From: JBCAWW01 sp045106675
Lineage (GTDB): Bacteria; Bacteroidota; Bacteroidia; J057
DNA length: 64,000 nucleotides
NCBI GenBank assembly: GCA_045106675.1
Contig: JBGCFA010000089.1
Span: 1 to 64,000, forward strand
Direction of reading: 5' to 3'
Part shown: positions 26,405 to 36,400 of the stretch, piece by piece
Numbering within the stretch: the stretch's first letter is position 1
How the letters are laid out: each line of letters starts with the position of its first letter
Made by a program: the position numbers and the translations under genes
The notes under the pieces: model-generated
What the model was told of the DNA's origin: nothing
The model's input: only the letters and a program-made list of their open reading frames with translations
Database searches by the model: none

Positions 26405-27144
26405 ATCTTAATAACGGATATTTTAGGGATTTTGATTCTTCTGGAGACATTTTTTTTGACAGAAATATTACGCGGAGGTAACCATTTGTAATGAATTACT
26501 TCTGGTACTCTAAAAATCCCCTCCAATCGAGCCGTACGAAAGAAGTTGGTCCTAAAGTCTAAAACTTGCATTGGAGCTAAAGGCCACTTCTCTCGCATGA
26601 TTTGAGTAACACGAGTTTGCTTACCCAGTTTACTATAGGCTCGGTCAATCGCTCCGATGGTATGGAGCAGTTCATGATTGGGCTGTTCGGGTGCTTGATT
26701 TTCGGCAACCCGATAAGAAAGTATTTGCGCTCCATGGCGCAAGTCTAAGGAGTGATGATCATTGAATATCTCGGCGGTTTGGAGGCGATAATCAGTAAGT
26801 AACGCGCCGCCCATTGCCATCAGAGGCCGAGTCGTAAATGAGTCCAAAAAATAAATCCCACGATGGGCATCAGCATGCTCATAATATTGCTGGTCCTCGA
26901 CCAAAAGTCGAAAGCCAATATGCTGATAATCAAAACTAGCCCAAGTTGGTAAAAAGGAAGGGCGCATCTTTTTGAGCTTCACATTGACCATAGAGATCAT
27001 CGCACGACCATCAAAGTTGCGAATCTTAATATCAGCGGGAACTTGGTCTCGCACTTCGTCTATATCGACGCTAAAGTTGACCAATATGATGTCATGCAGC
27101 TCCCCTTTAAAGCGGAGTGGCAAATGTTTAAGTGGACTATACAT
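26401..27144 (-). CDS. DUF2071-like protein (first of pair)
   Basis: 247 residues from the ATG at 27144 (MYSPLKHLPLRFKGELHDII); longer in-frame starts would run into the preceding gene. Shares with its neighbour the order pocket strand (FDGRAMISMVNVKLKKMRP), a central YFLDSFTTRPLMAMGG-type strand pair and a C-terminal strand-helix-strand. Function unknown; DUF2071 proteins are predicted small-molecule-binding or decarboxylase-fold proteins. Starts 12 nt after the stop of the membrane gene upstream. Confidence 0.6.
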   Translation of the reverse strand: MYSPLKHLPLRFKGELHDIILVNFSVDIDEVRDQVPADIKIRNFDGRAMISMVNVKLKKMRPSFLPTWASFDYQHIGFRLLVEDQQYYEHADAHRGIYFLDSFTTRPLMAMGGALLTDYRLQTAEIFNDHHSLDLRHGAQILSYRVAENQAPEQPNHELLHTIGAIDRAYSKLGKQTRVTQIMREKWPLAPMQVLDFRTNFFRTARLEGIFRVPEVIHYKWLPPRNISVKKNVSRRIKIPKISVIKI

Positions 27145-27155
27145 GATTTTTTGCG

Positions 27156-27611
27156 TTATCGTAGATGAAAAAAGTAGACCCAAAAGGCAGCCGTAGTCTG
27201 CAATGCCATAAACCAAGCTCCAGTCCAGTAACGGCTAATTTGGAGCAAGGAAACAGACACAGAGTGTAAGTAAAGCATCGTGAGACTGCTGAGCAGAACG
27301 CTGACAATCGGTAGCCAATACGGCATGGGTCCAAGGAGAAACTGTAAGAGGCTAAAGGGTAGCAATAAACAGACTCCCACCAGCATGATGACGCTCAACT
27401 GGGCCCAGTAATCTCCCCAATTTTGCAACTTTAGGGGCGCAAATAGCAGCAATACGATCCAACCAGTCCCTGCCATCAGGAGCATTTGGATGGCTCCTTG
27501 CCAAAGATTGACAGCCACAAAGTATTCACTCAAGGCTGCGCCGAACGCGCCGGTCACTAGGGCTGCGATCAAGCAGTTGATGATAATTTTAAGCGCTTTC
27601 ATGAGCTTCAT
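27156..27611 (-). CDS. Four-helix inner-membrane protein, unknown
   Basis: 151 residues, almost entirely hydrophobic, about four membrane segments (IIINCLIAALVTGAFGAAL; AIQMLLMAGTGWIVLLLFA; VIMLVGVCLLLPFSLLQFLL; WLPIVSVLLSSLTMLYL). It overlaps the upstream paralogue gene by 23 nt. It lacks the LPLPGLVxYGF signature of the four tandem paralogues and appears unrelated or strongly diverged. No family recognised. Confidence 0.65.
   Translation of the reverse strand: MKLMKALKIIINCLIAALVTGAFGAALSEYFVAVNLWQGAIQMLLMAGTGWIVLLLFAPLKLQNWGDYWAQLSVIMLVGVCLLLPFSLLQFLLGPMPYWLPIVSVLLSSLTMLYLHSVSVSLLQISRYWTGAWFMALQTTAAFWVYFFHLR
27286..27302 (-). repeat. Mini-hairpin repeat (membrane gene)
   Basis: CTGC-TGA-GCAG-AACGCT; encodes SVLLSS inside a membrane helix. 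Confidence 0.7.
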
Positions 27612-27996
27612 TTTCAGATTCTTTTAATACTCGAAGCAAGATTTCACCAAAGCCAATGGTCGAAAGGGGCATAATAAAAAGCCAATTATAAATCAAGGAA
27701 CCACCCGGCTCCTCACCAATACCAAACAAAATGATCAAGAGCACCAGATGGTAGATCATCGTCAGGATGGTAGTCAATTTGGCCTTATCAACCGAAAGCT
27801 TTCCAAAGCTCATCGCGATGACAAATCCATATAAGACGAGGCCAGGAAGCGGTAATATCACCCAGAAAAAGAGCAGCCCGAATACAGCTGCCGGGATATT
27901 GATCAGCAGCATGGCTAGTCCGAGCATACGAGCTTCGAAGGGGATTTTACCATCAGACATATTATGGCGAAGATCGGTGATGATGTTATTTGCCAT
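27589..27996 (-). CDS. Small membrane protein, tandem paralogue 4
   Basis: 135 residues with about four membrane segments. Shares with the three genes upstream the pattern LGLAMLLINIPAAVFGLLFF and WVILPLPGLVLYGFVIA, then a polar loop and two more helices. Soluble N-terminal stretch ends before Phe/Glu-rich SDGKIPFEARM. Function unknown. Part of the operon; starts 12 nt downstream of paralogue 3. Confidence 0.7.
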   Translation of the reverse strand: MANNIITDLRHNMSDGKIPFEARMLGLAMLLINIPAAVFGLLFFWVILPLPGLVLYGFVIAMSFGKLSVDKAKLTTILTMIYHLVLLIILFGIGEEPGGSLIYNWLFIMPLSTIGFGEILLRVLKESENEAHESA

Positions 27997-28008
27997 TATT
28001 GATTTCGT

Positions 28009-28473
28009 TTATGGGGTTTGTAAGTAATTGGCAATTGCTTCACGCATTCCTTTCGCTTTGGCAGTTTTACCAATAGGTTTATCATACTTATCATTTAAGA
28101 GGCGTAAGGCCAACATATACAGCCCCATCGGGCCAGCGATATAGGAGATTAAAGCTAGCCGAGAGAACATCATTTCCCCTACTCCTAGTCCACCAGTGTC
28201 TGCAAACTGATGGAACAAAAGCCCTAGTAAAATCAAATGATAGAATATGGCAGTCGCACTAATCGTTTTGGCGGTGGGAACAGAAGATTTACCCAAAGCC
28301 AAACCCACCACAAAGCCATAAATAACCAAAGCAGGCAATGGCAAAATGGTCCAGAAGAAAAACCCGCCAAATAGAGCACCTGGTAGATTGATCAGCGCGA
28401 TGGCAATAAATACTAATCGAGGACCATATGGCAGAGTCCCTGAAGTAAGGCGATGATTGAGTTTATCGAACAT
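28009..28473 (-). CDS. Small membrane protein, tandem paralogue 3
   Basis: 154 residues from the ATG at 28473 (MFDKLNHRLTSGTLPYGPR); a longer frame reaching 28515 starts inside the mini-hairpin spacer. Carries the family pattern ALINLPGALFGGFFF and WTILPLPALVIYGFVVG and a basic C-terminal tail (KTAKAKGMREAI) not seen in the others. Function unknown. Confidence 0.68.
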   Translation of the reverse strand: MFDKLNHRLTSGTLPYGPRLVFIAIALINLPGALFGGFFFWTILPLPALVIYGFVVGLALGKSSVPTAKTISATAIFYHLILLGLLFHQFADTGGLGVGEMMFSRLALISYIAGPMGLYMLALRLLNDKYDKPIGKTAKAKGMREAIANYLQTP

Positions 28474-28489
28474 AGCGGTATCTGTTAAA

Positions 28490-28505
28490 ACGTTCCACGA
28501 AGTGG
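28490..28505 (+). repeat. Mini-hairpin repeat with variant core (between paralogues 2 and 3)
   Basis: ACGTT-CCAC-GAA-GTGG: perfect stem, GAA loop, core AACGTT in place of AGCGTT. It fills most of the short intergenic gap. Confidence 0.65.
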
Positions 28506-28507
28506 CT

Positions 28508-28927
28508 CTAGTCAAGTATCGGTGGATTGAAGTGTGAAGGAGGACTAAAAATCGAATAGAGGATCACACAGTAAAGCGGGATTGAATAGCCAAATGAAGT
28601 CAGTAGAGATCCCCATGGATTGGAGAAGGTCAGGTCATTGTACAGCCATTGTTCAAAGCTGAGCCTTGAAAATCTTATGCACCAGTATGCAAGGATGAGG
28701 TTGTAAATCAGGCCCAGTATTCCGACAAACTTTGCGGCAAATTGAGAGCGATTGTCAATGGCAATACTCACTAAGACCCCATATGCTATGAGACCGGGAA
28801 TAGGAAAGCCCGACCAGAAAAAGGCGGTTCCTACCAATGCTCCTACTAAATTGATCACGACTAGCAGGATACTGGCGATGCGAACCAAATGTGGCAAGGG
28901 AGCTAAGCTGTCTGAATATTTGAACAT
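28508..28927 (-). CDS. Small membrane protein, tandem paralogue 2
   Basis: 139 residues, four predicted membrane segments, with the diverged family pattern LLVVINLVGALVGTAFF and WSGFPIPGLIAYGVLVS. It begins 2 nt after the stop of paralogue 1. Function unknown. Confidence 0.68.
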   Translation of the reverse strand: MFKYSDSLAPLPHLVRIASILLVVINLVGALVGTAFFWSGFPIPGLIAYGVLVSIAIDNRSQFAAKFVGILGLIYNLILAYWCIRFSRLSFEQWLYNDLTFSNPWGSLLTSFGYSIPLYCVILYSIFSPPSHFNPPILD

Positions 28928-28929
28928 GA

Positions 28930-29316
28930 CTAGGCGCGATTATCGATTTGAGATTCTCGTAGGACGCGTAGCAAAATCAAATTGAGACCAATAACACTAC
29001 CGAGGTAAGTAAAGAGGTAAAGAAAATCTATGCTCCAATCATCTGCCGCTAGAAAGCCCACTATCGCTAGTAAAAAGCAATTATAGTAGATGGCTCCGTT
29101 GGTAGTGAGACGCACTTCTTCTGGACCTCTTTTGTCTTTTAGAGTTTGAAACTGTTCGCTATAGACCCAAAGACCATAAAGCGGTAAAATCATGACGAAC
29201 CAAAAGGTCCCAAATAAAGCTGGGACAAAATTGATGACCGTCAGAGCGAGGGCTAGCATTTTGACTTCGGAAGAGACTAGTCGGCTAGGGAAGTATGATT
29301 TTAGTATTGCGAACAT
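28930..29316 (-). CDS. Small membrane protein, tandem paralogue 1 (operon head)
   Basis: 128 residues from the ATG at 29316 (MFAILKSYFPSRLVSSEVK); an earlier in-frame start at 29352 is nearer the promoter and less likely. Pattern LALTVINFVPALFGTFWF and VMILPLYGLWVY matches the other three. The gene lies 56 nt downstream of the palindromic operator and is first in the operon. Function unknown. Confidence 0.68.
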   Translation of the reverse strand: MFAILKSYFPSRLVSSEVKMLALALTVINFVPALFGTFWFVMILPLYGLWVYSEQFQTLKDKRGPEEVRLTTNGAIYYNCFLLAIVGFLAADDWSIDFLYLFTYLGSVIGLNLILLRVLRESQIDNRA

Positions 29317-29371
29317 ATTGTCAGTGCTTTGTGATACACTTTCGATACGCAATAATAAGCCATAAGTTCAG

Positions 29372-29395
29372 AACTTTCAAAAATATTTGAAAGTT
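29372..29395 (-). promoter_or_regulatory. Operator and -7 box of the membrane-protein operon
   Basis: Palindrome AACTTTCAAA-AATA-TTTGAAAGTT. On the reverse strand it contains TATTTTTG (29378-29385), a TAnnTTTG -7 box, so a bound regulator would block the promoter. The same half-site occurs before the regulator gene. Confidence 0.65.
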
Positions 29396-29415
29396 TATAT
29401 TAAAAAAAGACCGAC

Positions 29416-29937
29416 TCAGGATTTCACTGAGCGGTCAAACATTTTGATGAGGGTGTTGAAAAACCATTTACGGTCAGCTTTTACGACCACTTCGAGGAAC
29501 TTATCCGCTTGGTTGATGACTTTACTTAGATCACCTACAGAATCCACGAAAGCTTTGAGTTCGGCTTCATCGCCGCCTGACTCAACTTCTTGGACCTCTT
29601 GGAGTACTTTGAGTACGGGTTTGAGTTCTCGTTTGCGCCGCTCAACGATCACTTGTTGGGCTACTTCCCAGATATCTTTTTCGGCGTAGAAATATTCGCG
29701 CCTTTCCCCTGATTTATGTTCTTTTTTGACCAATCCCCAGTCTATCAGCGCCCGAAGGTTCATATTGGCGTTGCCGCGAGAGATATTGAGCGTAGTCATG
29801 ATATCGTCGGCGGATAGGGATTGAGCTGAGATCAATAATAGTGCATGCACTTGGGCCATGGTGCGGTTGATGCCCCATTTGGAACCGAGAGTGCCCCATT
29901 CCTGAATAAACTTATCTTTAGCGTCTGCTAGTTGCAT
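29416..29937 (-). CDS. GbsR/MarR-type transcriptional regulator
   Basis: 173 residues. The winged-helix core spans about 20-90 (QVHALLLISAQSLSADDIMT, then LNISRGNANMNLRALIDWGL and the wing KKEHKSGERREYF), typical of the GbsR branch of the MarR superfamily. A helical C-terminal dimerisation part follows. It lies directly upstream of the operon, in the same direction, and shares the palindrome TTTCAAA-N4-TTTGAAA with it, so it probably represses both itself and the operon. Effector unknown. Confidence 0.85.
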   Translation of the reverse strand: MQLADAKDKFIQEWGTLGSKWGINRTMAQVHALLLISAQSLSADDIMTTLNISRGNANMNLRALIDWGLVKKEHKSGERREYFYAEKDIWEVAQQVIVERRKRELKPVLKVLQEVQEVESGGDEAELKAFVDSVGDLSKVINQADKFLEVVVKADRKWFFNTLIKMFDRSVKS

Positions 29938-29962
29938 ACCTCAATTTATGATAATGGGTGAT

Positions 29963-29980
29963 TTTCAAAAGTATTTGAAA
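29963..29980 (-). promoter_or_regulatory. Operator and -7 box of the regulator gene
   Basis: TTTCAAA-AGTA-TTTGAAA, the same half-sites and spacer length as the operator at 29372. The reverse strand reads TACTTTTG (29966-29973), a TAnnTTTG box, so the palindrome covers the -7 element here too. Confidence 0.65.
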
Positions 29981-30061
29981 CTATTGTCACCTTTCTTATT
30001 CCAACTGCAATAAGCTAAAATAGTTACATAAAATCAGCAAATAGCTACTGACAAAATTGAC

Positions 30062-30086
30062 AGAGGCGCCATAAAGACGCCTCTGC
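30062..30086 (-). terminator. Terminator after the lysyl-endopeptidase-like gene
   Basis: AGAGGCG and CGCCTCT arms around a 9-nt loop, just after the stop on the reverse strand, followed by a short T-rich stretch. Shares the AGAGGCG arm with the palindrome at 15121. Confidence 0.55.
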
Positions 30087-30092
30087 ATGAGA

Positions 30093-33000
30093 TTATTTTT
30101 GGATGAGGAAGCGTTCCGTGAAACGGCTCCCCTCATGAGAAAGTCGGATAAAATACACACCTGCAGGCCATTGACTCAGCGCTATCTCCTCTTTTACTTG
30201 ACCTACGGCCACACTACCACTAGCCAATTTTTGCCCAGTCAGATTGATGATCTCCCATTGGAGTTCTTTCCCCAAAGGAGACTCAAGCGCTAAATTGAGA
30301 TGGTCTCTTGCTGGATTGGGATACATCTCCACCGAAAACCCAAAGGTATTGGCGAGACCGGTAGCCCACTCAGTTGCAAAAACTTGAGTACTAGAAAGTC
30401 TCGTCCCGCAATCATTATAAGCATGCACACGCCAATAATAATACACCGCATGACTAAGTGGATCGAGTATCACACTATCCGTCAAACTAGTCTTAACCTG
30501 TACGACAGTGTTGAAACTCGTATCTAAAGACAGTTCAATCCTAAAGGAGTCAGCCGGATAGTCTGACAGCCATTTTAAGATCGGAGATAATACAACTTGG
30601 GTTGCTCCATCGGCGGGTAAGAGTAGAGCAGCCTGAGGCTCGGTGCTGACGTTTATTACCAGCTTCGCAGAACGCTGAATCATGCCGTCAAGTCCATTTA
30701 TTTGAACCTCATATTGCCCAGCGACATTGAATGGCGTGAGCGATACCGTAACCATCGTATTCGACGGAGTGGGCACACTACTGACGGTATAATTTACACC
30801 GACTGGTAAGTCATTGAGCGTAACTACTACTCCGGGATTATTATTGAAAGCATTGCCTACCAGTAGGTCAAAGTCTGCACCTTCTCCTAGACACAATTCA
30901 ATCGTATCGGGGATAGCTTGTATGGCACTTTTCTCAGCTCTACAAAATTGTAGTTCCCAAGCGTTTAAAGCACCACCATCGCCAAAGAAATTGTCTGTGA
31001 TCGTCATTGTCCATATCCCTTGTGTCGAATCGTCAATAAAAGCAGACAGACTTTCTAAGGGTTGGAAAGCTCCTGAAATCGCTGGAGTAGAAAAACCACA
31101 ATTGTTGGCAAGGTCAGCTTGAGTCATAGTCGCTTGATCATCAAAATCTGCCACAATATCATCTTGATTACAATCAATCTGATCGAGTAATATCACTTCA
31201 GTGCCTTGAGGAGAAGTAAGGGTAATCGTCAAATCTCCTACCCAAGTATGATCAATATTGAGATTGCGTAAATTGAGATCTTCCACCAATCCTATTTCAG
31301 AAACAATCAAGCTTGATGTAATAGTACTACCTCCACCTTGGGAGATTGATTTAGGGACATCTGTTGAAATCGTTGTTTCACAAAAAAGAGCACCAGTTGT
31401 AAATCGTTGAATAGGAGAATGGTTACCTTGTCCACAAGCATTGGTGCCTCGCAATCGCCAATAATAGGGAGTTTCTTCTGCGAGGCTGCCAGTTGACCAC
31501 TGACCTCCCTGCACACTCGCCATTGCGATAATATTTATAAAATTGGAATCTGCCGCCAACTCCACTATATATTGGGTGAGCGGTATCGCCGCCCATTCTA
31601 AGGTAGCGAAGGGAATAACCCCAAGCTCGTTGTTGGTTGGACTGAGTGGATTAACGATGGGTACTCCTTGACTAATAATAAGTGTGAGCACTTGTGTACT
31701 CGTATCAATTCCATCCGTTCCGCTCAGCGTAAAATTATAACTACCGGCTAAGAGCGAACTAAGATTCGTCAAGCTAAGATCAGAACTACCTCCCGGTATT
31801 ACAGGATTTTGCGTGAAGGAAGTGGTAACCCCATTTGGTAGGCCACTAATACTAAGCTGCACACTATCAATAAAGCCTTCACTCATTTGAAGATTGTAGA
31901 GTGCATCTGCGGGACTGCAGACATCAAGCGTAATAGGATTTACCAAGACAGCAGTACCACAATCTCGTCCATCCATCGTCATCAGACCGGTATTGCCAGG
32001 ATCCAACCAATCCTGTAAACGACTATTGGCACTACCTCCTCCGGTCCAAGAACGGTGAACCCAGCCATAGATATCTTCTAAATTATTGCCGCAAGCAGCT
32101 CCACCCCCTAATAATTGACCAATTACACGCTTTTGTTTGTTAAAAAGCGGGGAGCCAGAAGACCCTCCTTCAGTGGTCCCGATATCCCAATCATTGACAA
32201 TGACATAATTACCGTTGGGAGTAGCGTTTCCATTATCATCTCCGATATTGGTAGGATCAAATTCAAAACTGATCCGTTTTTCATCAGTAGCAGGGTGGTG
32301 GATGCCAATAACAGAATCTCCAGTTGCTCCATTTGTAGCATCAAAGCCCGCGAAGAATGGAAGATATTCTGTGGGTACTTCATCATCCAACTCTACCAAA
32401 GCAAAGTCAGAGCCAGCCCAACCAGCGCGATAAATAGCTCCAGAGTTAAATTGATTTAACTGTCCGTCGCCATTTCCGCCACTAGCTCCAGAAAGGGGTT
32501 GACGGCAAGTGCTATTCTCAAAATTCCAATACACTACCATTGACGCAGCATTGCCATTGTTAAGACCACAGTGATTAGCAGTCATAAAGAAGGGGCGACA
32601 ATCATTACCGGTATTGTTTATCAAAAAGCCCGTACAAAAAGTATTACCATTAAGGCCATATACCCCTACAGAGCGAATGATATCACGATATTCATCAACG
32701 ATGCCAAAACCATCAGCAAGACCGCAGTTCACATCAAGATTACAAGAGCCTGAAAGCCTCAAACCAAAGCCTAAAAAATCATGATTGACATAGCCTAAGT
32801 GGAGTAACAATTGATTTTTGACATTGACAGGTAAAACGACCTCAATGACCAGTTCTTCACCATTGACAATCGGCGTCCAAAGTTGCCCATGAGACTCATT
32901 ATCAGCAGGTGAAAAAGGGCCTTGTATCGTATTCATATCTGGGCTATACAATCGCATCGTTCCGCCCAGCGGCATATAAAAATCTGTAAAACCTAAGTTG

Positions 33001-33281
33001 AGAGACTTCGCCTTAGCAGAAAAAACTCTCATACGCCACATCAGTTGCCCATTGCCTAAATCCTCCCAAGTACCATGAGTGCTAGGGTTAATTGAAACGG
33101 GTAAAGAGACAGCAAATTGAGGCGCAATTCCTGGTCCACTACGGGCGTTCTCCGCCGCCAGCAGAGCCTGATTGTCTTGTATCGGTAAACTATAGCGAGC
33201 GACCTTATCCAAATCAATGGTTTGCGCAGTCAGCATGATACAAGCAAATAGCCCGAGCATGGATAAGCCATATTTTTTCAT
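30093..33281 (-). CDS. Secreted lysyl-endopeptidase-like serine protease with P-domain and T9SS tail
   Basis: 1062 residues with signal peptide (MLGLFACIMLTAQ). The trypsin-fold domain (about 180-440) has His237 (MTANHCG), Asp292 (GSDFALVEL) and Ser375 (EGGSSGSPLF), with several cysteines as in Achromobacter-type lysyl endopeptidases. A fibronectin-like region follows. A proprotein-convertase P-domain (about 650-790: LRNLNIDHTWVGDLTITL) comes next, then another Ig-like stretch and a type A T9SS signal (VEMYPNPARDHLNL and WPAGVYFIRL). A mini-hairpin encodes RFTER inside the last residues of the sorting signal. Expected to be extracellular or surface-bound and to degrade protein. Confidence 0.9.
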   Translation of the reverse strand: MKKYGLSMLGLFACIMLTAQTIDLDKVARYSLPIQDNQALLAAENARSGPGIAPQFAVSLPVSINPSTHGTWEDLGNGQLMWRMRVFSAKAKSLNLGFTDFYMPLGGTMRLYSPDMNTIQGPFSPADNESHGQLWTPIVNGEELVIEVVLPVNVKNQLLLHLGYVNHDFLGFGLRLSGSCNLDVNCGLADGFGIVDEYRDIIRSVGVYGLNGNTFCTGFLINNTGNDCRPFFMTANHCGLNNGNAASMVVYWNFENSTCRQPLSGASGGNGDGQLNQFNSGAIYRAGWAGSDFALVELDDEVPTEYLPFFAGFDATNGATGDSVIGIHHPATDEKRISFEFDPTNIGDDNGNATPNGNYVIVNDWDIGTTEGGSSGSPLFNKQKRVIGQLLGGGAACGNNLEDIYGWVHRSWTGGGSANSRLQDWLDPGNTGLMTMDGRDCGTAVLVNPITLDVCSPADALYNLQMSEGFIDSVQLSISGLPNGVTTSFTQNPVIPGGSSDLSLTNLSSLLAGSYNFTLSGTDGIDTSTQVLTLIISQGVPIVNPLSPTNNELGVIPFATLEWAAIPLTQYIVELAADSNFINIIAMASVQGGQWSTGSLAEETPYYWRLRGTNACGQGNHSPIQRFTTGALFCETTISTDVPKSISQGGGSTITSSLIVSEIGLVEDLNLRNLNIDHTWVGDLTITLTSPQGTEVILLDQIDCNQDDIVADFDDQATMTQADLANNCGFSTPAISGAFQPLESLSAFIDDSTQGIWTMTITDNFFGDGGALNAWELQFCRAEKSAIQAIPDTIELCLGEGADFDLLVGNAFNNNPGVVVTLNDLPVGVNYTVSSVPTPSNTMVTVSLTPFNVAGQYEVQINGLDGMIQRSAKLVINVSTEPQAALLLPADGATQVVLSPILKWLSDYPADSFRIELSLDTSFNTVVQVKTSLTDSVILDPLSHAVYYYWRVHAYNDCGTRLSSTQVFATEWATGLANTFGFSVEMYPNPARDHLNLALESPLGKELQWEIINLTGQKLASGSVAVGQVKEEIALSQWPAGVYFIRLSHEGSRFTERFLIQK
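30110..30126 (+). repeat. Mini-hairpin repeat (lysyl-endopeptidase-like gene)
   Basis: AGCGTT-CCGT-GAA-ACGG: a T-A pair replaces the C-G pair of the 22281 copy. Encodes RFTER in the T9SS tail. Confidence 0.8.
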
Positions 33282-33414
33282 TTAACAACTTATTAAAGTG
33301 TAAACAGAGAACGTTAATAAAGTGGCCATAAGGAAAAGCTTTTGCTTCCCGCCTCCCATTATTGGAAGAGAGTAACAAAAGCTTTTGCTTACAATTTGTC
33401 CTTCCTCAATATCA

Positions 33415-36400
33415 TTAAGGAGTTACGATGAGCTTTTTGACATCTCTAAAGCCATCGCCCATAATTTCGATCAAATACACTCCGGTGGACCAATCCTGAG
33501 TTGAGAGCCTTTTTTCGAGATTCGCACCAGCACTCACTGGAATACTTTCGCTTGAAAGAGTTTGTCCAGTCAGATTTAATACTCTCACATTTACGGTTCC
33601 CGAACGCACAGCACTGATAGAGATTGAGAAATGATCCTTGGCAGGGTTAGGCCTGATATTCCAACTTAGAAACTCGTTCAATTTTGGTTCGACATCTGTC
33701 AACCAAACATTGATATTAAAAGTTTCCGTAGGAATCCAGCCTCCATCTATATCCAATACGCTAAACAAAAAATCATCAGTCAATATCGTTGTACTATCGT
33801 GCTGATAACTGATCACGGCATTGTCGATCTCGGCTTGTGTGAATTGGGCACCAATCGCCAAAACTTGATTGTTGCGGATCAAATCACCTCGCGATGGGAG
33901 AGAGAGAATCGTATAATTGATATCTTCACTCAGTAGATTGGCCGCACTGGCTGACAAACGTGTATTGGGCAATACTTTTTGCTCACCTTGGAATACCGTC
34001 ATCGGCTGATTGAGCAAATTGGGAGCTCCAGCAGGCACTGTATCCTTGCACAGTTCTAATGCCCAGTTGTTGACTAGTCCTCCACCTCCATCTACATTAT
34101 CAGTGATTTGAAGCGTCCAAGCACCAGAAGCATTTACTCCATCAAAAGCCGAAAGAGAGCCCAAAGGCTTATAAGTCAAACTATCATCCGCAGGGCAATT
34201 GAAAGGGGGAGATAGGCCGAGGTCATCAAAAGAATTATGAAAAACTTGGCTATTGTTACAACTACTGTTAAAGAGTAAAGCATCCGCCATATTAGGTTTC
34301 GAAAGCGTAACGGAAAGCTCGCCAATATTGTCATGGGTGATATTCAAATCCTTGATATTGACATCACTAATGACATAGTTATCAGGCACGATCACTAATG
34401 AACCTACCGTCGGCGTGCCATTGCTGGTGATAGCAATAGGGAAAAATGCAGGGGCATATTCTTTACAAAGGGTAACCGCAGTTTGGAAAGCATTGACACT
34501 CGAATAAGGTCCTTTGCCACATTCATTATAAGTACGCAATCGCCAATAATAGACCTGCCCAGCATCAAGCTTAGCAGGAGAGATAAATTGAGTTCCTATA
34601 TAGCCCTCTTCAAATATGATCAGGCTATCAAAGGCCGGAGATAAAGACACTTCAAGATCATAAGCACCATTCCCTACCGCTGGAGGCCATAAAAACATGG
34701 GCTCGGTAGCTATATTAGTGGCTTGATCACCAGGAATCGCAATGATCGGAGAAGTAGCAATACTAGCAGCACTCACTTCCAAATCAAAAGCTTGAGAAAT
34801 CGTAACTCCATTATTATTATCAGCGATAATAATAATGGGGTAATTTCCAGGGCTTACCATAGGCAAGGCACTGAACCTAGCCGTAATGGTATCGGGCAAA
34901 TTGGCTTGAGTACTAGAAAAAGCTGCGTTAATCCCTGTCGGAAGGTTTGTAACACTCATACTGACGGGACCAGTAGCTCCTCCCATACTATCTAGCACAA
35001 TCTGTACGTCAAAACTATCCTGTGAACATAATAAGCGATAGCCAGGAGCCATTCTCATATAGATCGCAGGAGCAGTTGGTGCAGAGATGGTGAAATTTTG
35101 ATTGGAGATATCAAAAAAGATATTGCCATGCGCTTGAACGCGAACGCGATTAGTCGTACCCGGTAGATTAGGTACCGATACTTGGGTCGAGCCATCGTTG
35201 AGGACTTGACTGGCTAGTAAAACAGGATAAGTAAAGCCTCCATCTGTAGAAAGATAGATATCTACTAATTGGCAGTTAATAGGTGCCATATCGGTATTAG
35301 CGACATTCCAACTTACGGGTTGCGAACTTCCCGCAGGCCAAATACCGGGGGTATTCGGCTGAGTTACCACAAAAGGTCCGGCGTTGCCATTTACAGTTAC
35401 TAGCATATCGTCTTCGCCGGAACACCCAATTCCAGGAGCATTATCTCTTACGGTAGCTCTGAAGTTATACGTTCTGGCAACTGCAGCTAAGCGTTCCCAA
35501 GTTGGGGTAAGATTGTTAACGAGAGTGAGTAGCCGTGGGATCGTTCGCTCTGGGCTTTGAGTAGGAAGAAATGTCCTAAAGCTGGGCCCTGAGGTTGAAT
35601 TAGCGTTAGGGGGCATTGGTGCGATCTCATTGTCCCACTGTTCCCATGAGTAAGTCAAAGCATCATTATCGACATCGCTTCCTTTTGCGGTCAAGACAAA
35701 AGGAGTCGAATGTGGAATGATGTAGTCTCCTCCAGCATCTACATTCGGAGCAGAATTGCCCGTAGAGATAAAAGTGGGACAGGAATGACTCAAGATAGTC
35801 TGCTGCATCTCGAACATGCTATACGAATGGAACAGTGCATCGCTATTATTCTGGACATTAGGAGAGCAAATTCCGGCATAGCCCATGATAGTAGAGGCAC
35901 TGCCGGGCTCGTAGGCAGCATCACCAGATCGGTTACAATTATTGTTTTGAGTATGACTCCCACCAAATTGGTGCCCCATCTCGTGAGCAACATAGTCAAT
36001 CACAAAGGGATCGCCAGTAGGATTGCCAAGAGAAGTAGCACCACGAGCTTTAGATCCATTATTACAGACACTCGCATAAAATGCGACACCACCACCACCA
36101 CCGGAGCCAACAACGTGGCCGATGTCATAATTTGCAGAGCCAATTACGGCATCAAGATTGTTTTGGTTTTGCCCTAAATTTTGGCCTGTACCACCCGTAT
36201 AGGGATCCGTTGCAGCATTGGTATATATGATCTGGTCATTGTTAGGGATCAGCTGTAAGCGAACGGTCAAATCCCGTTCATAGATTTCATTTAAGCGGTT
36301 GACAACATTGACAAATTCTGCCATGGTACCTATTAGACCACCATGATAAGTTGTGTATTCGCCACGGGCGGCCATAGCCAAACGATAAACGCGAAGCTGA

